From: Hermetia illucens
Taxonomy: Eukaryota; Arthropoda; Insecta; Diptera; Stratiomyidae
Assembly (NCBI RefSeq): GCF_905115235.1
Contig: NC_051852.1
Coordinates: 140,726,027-140,790,026, forward strand
Direction of reading: 5' to 3'
Length of the DNA: 64,000 nucleotides
The notes under the pieces are model-generated. The model had not been told where the DNA came from. It saw nothing but the letters and a program-made list of their open reading frames with translations, and made no database searches. Within the stretch, counting starts at the first letter, position 1. Each line of letters begins with the position of its first letter. The translations under genes were made by a program, and so were the position numbers. Of this stretch, positions 10,825 to 21,610 are shown piece after piece.

Positions 10825-13800
10825 GGTCCCGGGGCGAAACGTGGATTGGTACCCACGATGGAGCATAAAACCTGGGAAATGCCTGCTGAACCAACACCAA
10901 CAGCTCTACTACCAAACCCTATCTCCACCTCCACGTGGTGACCGCTGGGAGCTCTTTCTTGACGAAAAGCTGCAGACGGAGAAGGATGAAGGCGAGTCTC
11001 CCGCGCCTAAAAACGGGACAAATTGTACCAACTGGTCCTCCAGGTTGGGGGTTGGGTAGGGCTGACAACCCTACACGGAAAACAACCGTTACGAAGCCAC
11101 AACAGGAGCCTCGGATAGGACTGATATTAAAACGACGAACCCGGCAACGACAAAGGAACAACGATTTGCGCATTTTCTCATGGAACGTGCGCTCCCTGTA
11201 CAGAGATGAAGCTGATAAGCAGCTAGCCGATACCCTGTCCCAATATAGGGCTGATGTAACAGCGTTGCAAGAGATGCGATGGACAGGGACCGGTTTCCTG
11301 GAGAAGAGCCACTACACCATATATTATAGCGGCCATCCAGTAAACCATGTGCTCGGAGTAGGTTTCTTAGTCAGCCAAAAAATGAAACCTGCTGTTATCG
11401 GCTTTGAAAGTATAAGCGAACGGCTATGCACTCTGCGCTTGCGAGGCAAGTTTAGAAATATAAGCCTCATAAACGTTCACGCCCCTACAGAGGAGACTGC
11501 AGAGTCGGAGAAGGATACCTTCTACGAGGCAGTAGAAAGAACCCTCGAAGCCTGTCCCAGATATGATATCAAAATCATACTTGGGGATTTTAACAGCCAA
11601 GTAGGGAAGGAGCCCGTATTCAAGCGATATGTTGGCTCCCATAGCTTACACGAAAAAACAAATGATAACGGACTGCGGACTATTCAATTAGCAGGGTCAC
11701 ACGAAATGGTTGTTGGAAGTACCTGGTTTGCGCGGAAAGCGGTCCACAAACATACGTGGGCCTCTCCAGACGGGACCACTTTCAACCAAATTGACCACGT
11801 GTTGATCGAACGCCGCCACCTCTCAGCCTTGATGAATGTCAGAACATATAGGGGGGCCAATATAGACTCGGATCACTATCTCGTTGGCATGGTGCTCCGA
11901 GCTCGAATAACAATACCACCTAGAATCCCCTCTGACAATCAGGTGAGAGTGAACACTGAAGCCATCCACAACACAACCCTCCGCGACACCTATAAGAGGG
12001 AAATGGATGCCGCAATAACCGCAGTCAATAGAGGACCTGGAGATGAAGCATCAACTAATGATCTTCACAACCACCTGAAGAACGTTATCATGGATACGGC
12101 CACAAATATACTTGGCCCCAGCCGCAAAAGGAGTCGGAACGGCTGGTTTGACGATGAATGTAAGCTAGCAACGGAACGGAAGAATGCCGCATACCGAGTA
12201 ATGTTGCATTCTCAAAGAACGCGGGCACGCGCAGAGACTTATCACGAACTCCGTCGAGCGGAGAAGCGACTTCACAGACGGAAAAAGGAAGCCTGGGAGA
12301 ACCAACAAGTCTGTGAACTAGAAAAGTACAGGGAGCAACCGCACCAGGCGCGGAAGTTTTACCAACAAGTCAGCAGGATGAAGCCTTATACACCTCGATG
12401 CTCATCCTGCCGAGACAAAGAGGGAAATCTGATTTCCGACAGAATGGGCATATTAGAGCGATGGGTTGAGTACTTTGATGAGCTACTGAACAACCAGAAC
12501 ATCGGCGAGTTGGAGGTCCCGCCAACTGAAGACGACGGACAAATACTGCCACCACCAAGTTTAGGAGAAACAGTCCGTGCAATTCATCGGCTAAAAAATC
12601 ATAAGTCGCCAGGAGCCGATGGAATTACAGCCGAATTGGTTAAATATGGAGGCGACCAGCTACACCAAGTGGTTCATCAACTTGTGCTCAAGGTATGGGA
12701 CAGCGAATCAATGCCTGACGATTGGCAGCGAGGCATAATCTGTCTCATACATAAAAAGGGAGATATCACACAGTGCAGCAATTATAGAGGTATCACGTTG
12801 CTGAGTACCATCTATAAGATATTCTCCACTATCTTGCTAGGCCGGATAGCCCCATACGCCCAGAACATCATTGGCCCATACCAAAGAGGCTTCACTCCAG
12901 GCAAATCAGCAACAGATCAGATTTTCTCTCTGCGGCAGGCGATGGAAAAACTGTTGGAATATGGACAACAGTTGCACCATCTGTTCATCGACTTTAAAGC
13001 CGCCTATGATAGCATAGCCAGGGTAAAACTGTACACGGCCATGAGGGAATTCGGTATCCCGACGAAATTAATAAGACTGACTAGGCTGACCCTGACCAAT
13101 GTGCGAGGCCAGATAAAAGCAGCAGGATCACTCTCAAGACCATTCGACATCAACAACGGTCTACGACAAGGGGATGCGCTATCATGCGTCCTCTTTAACC
13201 TGGCCCTCGAGAAAGTGATCCGTGATGCTGAGGTGAATGCAAGAGGTACGATCCTCTTCAAGTCCACCCAACTACTGGCCTATGCTGACGATATCGACAT
13301 CATGGGAAGAACCACCCGAGACGTTCAAACTGCCTTCATCCAGATCGAGCAGGCGGCGCGAGATCTTGGGCTGCACATCAATGAAGGCAAGACAAAATAC
13401 ATGGTGGCAACGTCAGCACCGAAGACGAATCAACCAACAACATCAAACCGCACTGGTCAAACACAAACACGAACAAGAATAAGGATAGGGGAATACAACT
13501 TTGAGACCGTTGACAATTTCTCCTATCTAGGGTCGAAAATCACAACCGATAACAACTACGATGATGAAATCCGCGCACGGTTGTTGTCAGCCAACAGAGC
13601 CTACTTCAGCTTACAAAGACTGTTCTGCTCGAAACGTCTCACCATAGGGTCAAAGCTCTTACTGTACAAGACTATGATCTTGCCAGTCCTCATGTATTCC
13701 TCGGAAACTTGGGTTCTTAGCAAGAAAAACTGCGAACTCTTGGCCGCGTTCGAGAGAAGAATCCTCCGAAGAATTTTTGGCCCCCTACATGAGGATGGAC

Positions 13801-14140
13801 GATTCCGTAGCCTACACAATGACGAAATCTATGAGCGATACCATGACCGTCCGGTTGTGGATAAAATCCGGCTCAATAGGTTACGGTGGGCGGGTCACTT
13901 AATCCGTATGGATGAGGATGATCCCACCCGGAAAGTCTATAAGGGCAATATCTATGGTAGAAAAAGAAGACGAGGCAGACCCTGCCTAAGATGGAGCGAT
14001 GGCGTGGGCCAGGACGCCAGACAGCTTTTAGGGATATCGAATTGGTGGACCTCGGCGCAAAACCGGGATGTCTGGAGTTCCTTATTAAGGCAGGCCTAGA
14101 CCGGATACCGGTTGTTGCGCCGTTGATAATGATGATGATG
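10825..14140 (+). mobile_element. RTE-A LINE, apparently full-length
   Basis: An RTE-clade non-LTR retrotransposon of about 3.3 kb. The 5' boundary is set by where similarity to copy D stops (GGTCCC, 10825 here and about 24346 there). The leader is about 110 bases. The single ORF is open and is followed by only about 40 bases, ending in a short GAT/ATG-type repeat (14126-14140), as is usual for RTE elements. No convincing target-site duplication was found. This is the only copy in the window with an uninterrupted polymerase. Confidence 0.9.
10935..14099 (+). CDS. RTE-A endonuclease/reverse transcriptase, 1054 aa, open
   Basis: Polyprotein that nicks target DNA and copies the element RNA at the nick. 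The apurinic-type endonuclease occupies about residues 78-325: FSWNVRSL, catalytic Glu in LQEMRW (E113), ILGDFNSQVG, NQIDHV and the SDH signature (D313-H314). Reverse transcriptase spans about 550-830: SPGADGIT, LFIDFKAAYDS (D686), GLRQGDALSC and the YADD box at 783-786. The basic C-terminal domain has RWAGHLIRM and RKRRRGRPCLRW. Length and motif order match complete RTE proteins and all catalytic residues are present, so the product could be functional. The start at 10935 gives the longest frame. A shorter product starting near the endonuclease is also possible. Confidence 0.93.
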   Translation: MVTAGSSFLTKSCRRRRMKASLPRLKTGQIVPTGPPGWGLGRADNPTRKTTVTKPQQEPRIGLILKRRTRQRQRNNDLRIFSWNVRSLYRDEADKQLADTLSQYRADVTALQEMRWTGTGFLEKSHYTIYYSGHPVNHVLGVGFLVSQKMKPAVIGFESISERLCTLRLRGKFRNISLINVHAPTEETAESEKDTFYEAVERTLEACPRYDIKIILGDFNSQVGKEPVFKRYVGSHSLHEKTNDNGLRTIQLAGSHEMVVGSTWFARKAVHKHTWASPDGTTFNQIDHVLIERRHLSALMNVRTYRGANIDSDHYLVGMVLRARITIPPRIPSDNQVRVNTEAIHNTTLRDTYKREMDAAITAVNRGPGDEASTNDLHNHLKNVIMDTATNILGPSRKRSRNGWFDDECKLATERKNAAYRVMLHSQRTRARAETYHELRRAEKRLHRRKKEAWENQQVCELEKYREQPHQARKFYQQVSRMKPYTPRCSSCRDKEGNLISDRMGILERWVEYFDELLNNQNIGELEVPPTEDDGQILPPPSLGETVRAIHRLKNHKSPGADGITAELVKYGGDQLHQVVHQLVLKVWDSESMPDDWQRGIICLIHKKGDITQCSNYRGITLLSTIYKIFSTILLGRIAPYAQNIIGPYQRGFTPGKSATDQIFSLRQAMEKLLEYGQQLHHLFIDFKAAYDSIARVKLYTAMREFGIPTKLIRLTRLTLTNVRGQIKAAGSLSRPFDINNGLRQGDALSCVLFNLALEKVIRDAEVNARGTILFKSTQLLAYADDIDIMGRTTRDVQTAFIQIEQAARDLGLHINEGKTKYMVATSAPKTNQPTTSNRTGQTQTRTRIRIGEYNFETVDNFSYLGSKITTDNNYDDEIRARLLSANRAYFSLQRLFCSKRLTIGSKLLLYKTMILPVLMYSSETWVLSKKNCELLAAFERRILRRIFGPLHEDGRFRSLHNDEIYERYHDRPVVDKIRLNRLRWAGHLIRMDEDDPTRKVYKGNIYGRKRRRGRPCLRWSDGVGQDARQLLGISNWWTSAQNRDVWSSLLRQA

Positions 14141-14754
14141 AAAGAGTTGTGTCACGTGTGAGGATCACATAAGGCAACTGCACTTCTTAGCGAAAACATC
14201 TGCTTGCAACTGCGACCCGTAATACAATAACCCCAACTACACCATTAACGGGGGAGTCTACTATAAACCCCTTTAAAAAAGCCCAAAACTACTACACCTT
14301 CTGAAAAGGTAGAAAGGTCACTGTCCCCATAAACACAGTACTAGGACCTTTTGCCGTATAAAAAGGAGAGACCCGTCGTGCTCGCAGTCGAAAAAGAATA
14401 AGCTCCGGAATGCATGACATTCTCTTGCCGGATTGCTCAGGGCTAAGAAGAACAGGATAAAATGGAATGATTGTCATCGGGCCCAAAATATAGACGTACA
14501 ACGAAAGATAAACCTAAGTGTATAGTAGAAGGCTGCGTAATTTCCACCACGGGACGGGATTTTCTCTCGACGCCCTGCAGTGTCTAATAGACAAATGTAT
14601 TTATAAGAGGATGACTGCCCCTGAGGTATACCAACCTTTGCCAACAGTACCAATTCCTGCCGCTTTCATGATGCGAGAAATATCCCGTTGGTCATGAATG
14701 CTAAGAACAAGCTATGAAAAGGTGGCAAGTTAGCTAGTTTTATTGGAAGTACCC
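14141..14754. other. Unassigned stretch
   Basis: No gene was recognised. It lies between the RTE-A tail and the R1-type leader that begins at about 14755. Confidence 0.4.
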
Positions 14755-15060
14755 CCTCAGAAATCGTCAGCGTCCTTTAACACTTTAGCGCTTACGATAC
14801 GTGGCGTGACATCCCCGAGGTGCCCGAATAAGTAGTTCTGACCCCCTAACTGGTTCTGGCCTTGAGAAAGATTCTCGGTGAAGAGCGAACCGTAAATGGC
14901 CAGTGCTGGTCGGAACACACTGGGAGTCTCCGGAGCTGTCGACAGCTCTCTGTCGACGTCGTTGGGGTGATGTGAGCCTAGCTCTGCCAAAGTGGTAGTT
15001 GTGACGTGTATCAGGAGCCAGCCCTTTCGGAGCCATAGTTGGGTAGTATGCATTCAACCG
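14755..15060 (+). mobile_element. R1-clade LINE (copy a), 5' leader region
   Basis: The text matches, in inverted orientation, the segment at about 31130-31350 at the far end of the minus-strand R1 copy b. Shared phrases include AAGTAGTTCTGACCCCCTAA and AGCCTAGCTCTGCCAA. Because the copy b piece lies upstream of its ORF1, this is interpreted as the family's 5' leader. It is probably the start of the element whose polymerase resumes at 16578. Confidence 0.6.
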
Positions 15061-15399
15061 GTGTTAGTATACTGCGTTGTCCCGAGTGAGCGCTGTTTCG
15101 TCCATAAATTCTGGGATCAGCTAAGCGTAGGCTAGGCCTCAAGGAACTGGGGTAGAGGCTGTATCCCCGATGGTTCACTCGTTCCTGACTATTGTGGCCT
15201 GCTCCCTTGCACACGATGCACTGGTGAGTTTTCCAATGCACATAAACCAATAAAAAAAATCGACGAAGCAACAAGGAACGAAAAAGAGCTGAGTTCGTTT
15301 GGGCGTAGCACAAAAATGCGTCGTTCACCGCAGCCGTGATCGAAAGACGTAGCGAGAGCTGACATACCCCATGTGATACCGGGGCGCTCAAATAAAAAG

Positions 15400-16577
15400 G
15401 AAGTATTATCAAGTGGTGTCCATTATGAGCGACATCATGGAAGGAGCGTTGCGAAAGGTGTGCCTGTGGGCCGCGAGATGCGGACTCAGCATAAACCCAA
15501 CCAAAACGCAACTGATGCTATTCACCACCAAGACAAGGATACCTGAATTCCATCTACCACGCAAGATGCGGACTCAGCATAAACCCAACCAAAACGCAAC
15601 TGATGCTATTCACCACCAAGCCAAGGATACCTGAATTCCATCTACCACGGCTGAATGAACAAAGATTGGTTCTTTCCTCTAATGTAAAGTATCTGGGTGT
15701 AATCCTGGATCCTAAGCTAAATTGGAGGTTGAACATAGAACTGAGGGTTAAGAAGGCCTGTATAGCCTTCTATGCCTGTAAGAGAACCTTTGCGAAGAAA
15801 TGGGGTCTCCGGCCGAGGATGGTTCTCTGGATGTACACCGCTGTAGTGCGTCCGATCCTGACGTACGGATCTATTGTATGGTGGCAGGCTTTGAAGAAGA
15901 AATACAATAGAACGAAGCTTAATAGGATTCAAAGAACCGCGTGTGCAGGTGCTACGGGGGCTCTGCAGTCCTGCCCGGCGGATGCTCTCAATGTACTTCT
16001 GCATCTCCTCCCCCTAGACCTCCACATCAAATATGTTGCAGCGTGCAGTGCCGTCAGACTACGTGAGTCCGGATGCTGGGCAGCGAAGTCCTACGGTCAC
16101 AGCAACATTCTAGATGAAATACCTCGAGAAATCTGGGCATCCCCCACGGACTATGTCATACGCAAGCTGAACTTCACGAGAAACTTTGCTGTGGACCTTC
16201 CAACCAGGGCAAAGTGGCGACACGGTATTCTTTACGGACGGATCAAAAATGGCTTATGGAGTCGGCGCGGGGGTTTTCTCGAATACACACGGTGTATCCA
16301 AGTCGTATGGTCTCCCAGGTTTCGCCAGTGTATTCCAGGCGGAAGTACTGGCGATATTGGAAGTCTGTCGATGGCTGGAGCGTGATTCGAGCCCCAAGCG
16401 TAACATAACCATTCTGACCGACAGCCAAGCGGCCATCAAGGCCTTGTATTCAACGACGACATCTTCCCGGTTGGTGGGGCAGTGCAGAGACACGCTCAAC
16501 CATCTGGGCGGCACGCTCAAGATCACTCTCCTCTGGGTTCCCGGGCATAGGAACATAGAGCCACGCAGCGATAAATA
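15400..16577 (+). mobile_element. I/LOA-like LINE fragment (RT thumb and RNase H)
   Basis: The frame 15603-16385 carries the end of a reverse transcriptase: SSNVKYLGVILDPKLNWRLN, TAVVRPILTYGSIVWW and RIQRTACAGATGAL. A second frame, 16186-16578, carries an RNase H domain: FFTDGSKMAYGVGAGVF with the first Asp, QAEVLAI with the Glu, ILTDSQAA with the second Asp, and LLWVPGHRNIE. The two parts are separated by a frame change near 16.2 kb. An RNase H domain behind RT is typical of I, R1-related and LOA lineages. It is joined abruptly to R1 sequence at both sides. Confidence 0.8.
15476..15651 (+). repeat. 88-bp tandem duplication within the I/LOA-like LINE
   Basis: The segment from AGATGCGGACTCAGC is repeated head to tail with a period of 88 bases (15476-15563, 15564-15651). 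I see one mismatch across about 86 compared bases. As 88 is not a multiple of three, the duplication shifts the reading frame. Confidence 0.9.
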
Positions 16578-18015
16578 AAAGCAAAGCCTTTATGTCACCC
16601 AGAAAATCGGGGCTCTGCGAAGGCCCTGCATGCTAAGGACCGACCAGATGGACCTAATTGTACGGGTGTTGTTCCCCAGACATCCTATACGGGTTGATGT
16701 CCATAGCGTGGATAACGAGGATTGCCGCCTTTTCACAATGAGAGAGCTCGAAGGAGCGGTTCTCACTATGGAAAACAAGAAGGCGCCAGGTCCTGATGGC
16801 ATTCCGACGAAAGTTTACCGCCAGCGGCCAGGCTTGCTGCTTGAGGCATTCAACGCTTTCTAGAAGCAGGGCATTTTTCCTTGTGGCTGGAAAGCGACCA
16901 GATTCGCGCTGATCAGCAAGGGAAATGAAGACCCGGAGCTCCCGTCTGCATACCGACCGCTGTATATTATGCTTGACACGGCCGGGAAAATGCTCGAGAA
17001 GCTCATCAGAAGTAGACTCGCTGAAGCGACCCGCGTTGCCGGGGACTTACCCCCAAGGCAGTTTGGATTCAGAACAGGGAGATTAACAGTGGATGGAGGT
17101 TTGAGATGCGGTTCATCGAGCCGAGGCACACATCCGCCGATCCCGCCAGATAGCGCTGTTCATAACGCATAAATGCCTTTATAAATGCCTTTAATTCTGT
17201 AAGAAAGAGCGCTCATTGCTTTATGAGACGTTATAGGGCCAAAGGAGCACACTTTGAGAGTAGCATCCATCCATCCTAGAACCGAACCTCTGGAACGCTT
17301 CCTACGATAGTCTGCTGAGAGTTGATATGCTCCAAGTGTGGCGCCTAGTCGGTTATGCAGACGACGTTGCGGCACTTGTTTCCGAACGCACTGTTGAACA
17401 GGCGCAAAGCAGACTTGGCATATTGATGCGACGGGTAAACTGAGGGACGACTGCTCACGGTTTCAGCCTTGCGTTGGAAGAACCTAGATAGTAATCTTGA
17501 CGAAAAACAGAATCCCGACCCCCAGAGTCAAAACCAGCGGTTAAATCTTTAGCTTGATGCTCAATTCGAAGGTGCGCTTCTTCCAGCAAACCAAAGCAGC
17601 AACGGAGAGAGCTGCAGCTAGAGTCTCGGCCTTGTGTCGGCTAATGGCGAATCTTGGGGTCCCTATATCTACTAGGAGGCACCTCCTTATGGAAGCAACG
17701 CAGTCGGTTCTGCTCTATGGCGCGTTGTGTTGCGCATTATGTTCGGGCTCTTCTTAATGCGAAGAAGATTGAACTCGACCAGCGGAAGGACCGGATAGTA
17801 AAGGGTTTCACGAACTAACAACTCCCTTCCTCCTCTCCCCTCCCGTTGGTAAAAAGAATTGCCTAACTTGAAGGCTCCCAAAGCCGGGAGAGCAGGAGGG
17901 CACGCCCGAAGTAATGTGTCAAACGGAGTGAGAGGGAGGTGTTTAGTTGATAGTCCGACAGCGTACTGTTACGGGAGACAAATACTCTGTCTGTAAACGG
18001 ATTCACCTACCCTAC
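16578..18015 (+). mobile_element. R1-clade LINE (copy a), reverse transcriptase and 3' UTR
   Basis: From 16580 the sequence parallels R1 copy b (LVTRKIGALQK-like start, then TDQM). RT motifs follow: NKKAPGPDGIPTKVY, PSAYRPLY, DTAGKMLEKLIRSRL and PPRQFGFRTGR. After a gap come VGYADDVAALVSE (YADD at about 17350) and AARVSALCRLMANLGVPIS. The GC-rich non-coding end at 17.76-18.01 kb has the style of R1-type 3' UTRs. The frame is broken in several places. Confidence 0.75.
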
Positions 18016-18589
18016 TCCCAAAAACAAAATTGTAAGTACTCTATTTCAGTTTGATTTGCTATTGGAATTTTAACATCTTTAAAAAATTTAAAACAACTGA
18101 AAAAATCTGGCAACAATACCCCGTTTAAGCTTCTTTCATACACCACAATGGGTTATTCAGTTCTAGCTTATCAAAGTATCTTTCCTACCCCAAGCTGGGC
18201 GAATTTATATTGTATTCCAGAAATAGATTCATATAGTTTGCATTTTGATTAAATTGATAAAATCATCGTAAATGCAAAATTAATTCATCATATCAATTTC
18301 TATTCAATAAAATAGATTTTTCTTATTTAAATAATGCATTTAAAGATAAAAATCATGATAACAGTTATAATGATATCTGTCGGCATATTTGATAAGTAGC
18401 CTTTTGTTAGTAAACACGCTAAAAATGCGTGATCTAAATTTGACGTATTTGGCAGCTTCTGTTGCAGAAATGATACTGACTAGCTATTTTTACCTTTTTG
18501 AAAAAAAATCCATATCATTTTGCAGCAAACACGGAGTACTATTACTACTATTTTATATAGAGGTATCTTCTTGAGATTAAGATTTTTCA
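18016..18589. other. AT-rich intergenic stretch
   Basis: Nothing recognised apart from AT-rich sequence with TGATAA/TTATAA-like words. Confidence 0.4.
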
Positions 18590-19650
18590 GTTGGGTAGGC
18601 TTGTAAGAATGAGTCCGCTGAGAGAGTGAATAGTGTCGGCAGTGTAGTCAAGGTGTTTGAGGAAAGTTTTTTCATCTGTTGAAGCCCCCCACATTCTTCG
18701 GACACAACAGCATGAAGAACGTCACAGATGACAAGAACAAATAATATCGGTCACGAGATGGAACCCTGTTGGACTCTGATTTAGACTTCAAATTCATCTG
18801 AGGTTTTAACTCTATGCATTATATATCCCACCGATAATAGCTATTAGTTTCTCCGGAATGCCCTTCTTGCATAGAGTACGCCAGATATACTCCCTGATTA
18901 CGATGTCAAAAACTTTCTCGAAATCGCTAAAGAGCAGTTGAAACGAATATCTAAACTCCGCACACTGTCCTAAAACAATCCCTAGGATGTGATCAATCCG
19001 GGAGAATTCAGGGAAGAAACCAGTCTGCTTTCTTTCGATTAGGCTTTAGAAGTGTCTTTTTATGCATTCCAGGATTATTTTAGCTACCGATCGTCGGCAG
19101 CTACTGCTTCCCTGTCGGGCGCAACAACTAATTCCCCTTTGTCACTTCATACACAAAGTTGAACTTTCCTGAATTTTGCTCAGTGTAGGAGCTTGAGCAT
19201 ACAGCGGTCAATAAAGCCGGATAACTTAAGTAACACCCGAGAAAAGGACATTTGTGTGTGGGCGGCCCAATGCTCTTTGATATTCCCAGGCAGATTACTA
19301 AGCACATCTGCCATTGGACCAGCAAGCTCTATCTAACTGTCGAGCGGCAATCGGATCATATAAGTGATCAGCGTTGAACTTGGAGAATTGAAACCCTACA
19401 AACTTTATGGCAAATGGCAAAGCAATGAAAGTTGTGAAAAATCCACAAACTTTTCACCATTATCCGTACAGTCGCCAAGATCATGCTTCCCCATCCCATG
19501 CCCCAACAAGGTTTTGTCAGAGCCTATTTTTCCAGTCAAATCACCCACCATGATCAAAATGTCATGGTTAGAAATACTCTCCTGGTTTTCACTGGTTCAT
19601 AGAAAGCATCCTTGTCCACTATATCGAATACCGAACCATAATCTTGCCGT
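18590..19650 (-). mobile_element. RTE-B LINE remnant (endonuclease and RT pieces)
   Basis: On the minus strand, 19.64-19.38 kb translates to HDILIMVGDLTGKIGSDKTL and MGKHDLGDCTDNGEKFVDF, the core of an RTE-type endonuclease. Downstream (19.11-18.60 kb) it gives LIERKQTGFFPEFSRIDHIL, LLFSDFEKVFDIVIREYIW and GIPEKLIAIIGGIYNA, which are RT motifs A and B, and then LDYTADTIHSLS at the YADD position. The segment between is missing and the frame is decayed. Confidence 0.7.
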
Positions 19651-19990
19651 CAAAAGTCCGTCAGAAACCAGTTCCTAGGTCAAGAGAGCGCCCCGGGCGG
19701 TAACCGTTAGAAACAACCTGACGCCGGATTCGCGTCTGTTACCATTTGTATTTACAGAATACAAACGCACATTACCATAAATATGTCAAGAGCGAGGGAA
19801 ATACTTTCCAGAGTCCACTCCCCCCACTCCCCACTCCCATCCTACTTCGATGAGAATCAAAATGATTAGCTTACATCCTTGAAATCCTCGCTTGAGTTAG
19901 CGAAAGCGCGCATTCGGCGAAGCTTCGATACCGAACGTGAGCACATTCCAGAAACCCATGATATGAACCATAAACTCCTCGGAGATTTTA
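19651..19990. other. Unassigned stretch
   Basis: No gene or element recognised. Confidence 0.3.
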
Positions 19991-20140
19991 GCTACATGTA
20001 CTGGCGATACTGGAAGTTTGTCGATGGCTGGAGCATAATCCGAGCCCCAAGCTATGGCTATGGCTATGCTACATTTTGACCGACAGCCAAGCGGCTTGTA
20101 CTCAGCGACGCAAGGTTCACTGGCAAAAGGACGCAGCACC
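19991..20140 (+). mobile_element. RNase H fragment of the I/LOA-like LINE
   Basis: Matches 16343-16450 of the I/LOA-like element, including GTACTGGCGATA, CGATGGCTGGAGC and ACCGACAGCCAAGCGG. It carries a small TATGGC repeat expansion in the middle and a short deletion afterwards. It is an isolated, non-coding scrap. Confidence 0.75.
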
Positions 20141-20690
20141 CACCTTTCCTCCCAGTGACGTCTGCCTTAGAAAACGTTGTTCAGCCTAGCTCCAACGTCC
20201 AGGTTGGACAAGTACTCTCCACGCTCGAGGTTCTTATAGGAGCCCTCGTATAGTAACTACAGCGGCCTCCAAGTGGTATCAGTCCCCACCAGGACGTGAG
20301 TGCAAACTTGGAGGTCCCTAGGAGTGTTAACTATTGGCTGCGTGTCACAAGATGGGGTAGGCGACTTCAGTTTGACAATGGCTTCCCGTGACAGACTCTA
20401 CAATCCGGATCGTGAGCCATAATGGCATCCTTCAGCATTTGAAACCTAGAGGCTTTCCTAGCTCTGAGAGGAGAGCAAATCCGAACTGCATTCGCTGTGA
20501 CATCAAAGCGTAGAGTCCTTTCTAGACAGAGGATCTTAACACCTGATTGTGCTGTAATGTCCCTCAGCCATCACGTGGTTATTCTTCTGTAGACAGGACT
20601 GAGTTTAGAAGCGTTGGATAAGGATTCCTACATTTAAAATCATTCTTGCTAGGATCATACTCGTGGTGGACGCCTTTTAGTAAATATACT
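20141..20690. other. Probable LINE debris, unassigned
   Basis: Moderately GC-rich sequence without an open gene. On the minus strand short stretches (ASTTSMILARMILNVGI near 20.65 kb) look like the region behind the YADD box of the neighbouring R1 remnant. Confidence 0.35.
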
Positions 20691-20699
20691 CACTGTGCT

Positions 20700-21610
20700 C
20701 ACTGAGCTTTAAACAAACATTACTAGCAAGTACTTGATGGTCGGCTTAGAAATGATGATCCCAATTCTAATCCAAGCATAATTTCTCTTCTTGATTATGA
20801 GGGCTGCTTCCGTCCTTTTCTTCGCAAGTGAAAGTTTAGTACTCTCCAATCGGGCCTTAACAGCACTCATTGCTTCACATGAATGCATGTCAGCATCTTC
20901 GAGATGCCTTGCCCTAAGTACTGCTACGTCGTCGGCGTTACCCACCATCGTGGTTCCTTCCGTATCCGCAAGATTAAGTACATCATTTTTCGTTCTACAG
21001 TAGTGTGCCCAGTATGAAGCCCTGTAGGTGTCATGCCAGAGCGTCCGTTTTCGGAAGTAGTTATCGATAATAGCAGCGAGATAGGTGGGAACACCAATCG
21101 TCACTGGGGCTTTTGTACACAGGTCCAATCGGCCAAATTGAATTTATATTGTATTCCAGAAATCTCAATATTTGCTGGTACTACTTTTCCGTGAATCGCA
21201 TTTTCAGCCAAGCCATTAACAAACTTGATGGCATCGATGGCTCTCTGGCCCTCAACAACCAAGAGCAATCTATTATAAATAACCCACTTCAGCATTTTCC
21301 CAAGTGAATCCCGAGGGCATATGGGTCTATAGGATGGCTCACGTGCCAGCTTCTGTTACTCCCATGCTCTAGGCAATATCCCCTGAGACGTGCATGCTTC
21401 TGAATAACTCAGCGAGCATATCCGGTCTGGATCCCAATGCGATCTTAATGGCCCTATTCGATATACTGTCCAGGCCCGAAGCTTTGGTGTCACCTGTTGT
21501 ACTATAGATCCCCAATAGTTCGTCAATGCTTATTGCAGGAACTGCCATCACATTCGGATTTCTCTGAATGGTGCTAGCGCCTGGAGGAAAAGTGCCTTGG
21601 CGATTTTCAG
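20700..21610 (-). mobile_element. R1-clade LINE remnant (copy c), reverse transcriptase
   Basis: Minus-strand pieces in order: TKASGLDSISNRAIKIALGS (RT start, 21.5-21.4 kb); LLLVVEGQRAIDAIKFVNGL (21.29-21.22 kb); then TMVGNADDVAVLRARHLED (20.95 kb), a YADD box with Y replaced by N, followed by KPTIKYLLVMF. The wording is that of R1-clade polymerases. The frame is broken and parts are missing. Confidence 0.7.

Noticed and set aside
12370-12582. Antisense frame in RTE-A that reappears in copy H
   Set aside because: Explained by shared descent of the RTE-A coding strand, with no independent evidence of a gene.
14785-15511. Long minus-strand frames opposite the R1 leader
   Set aside because: They lie antisense to a segment conserved as an R1-type leader and carry no protein motif.
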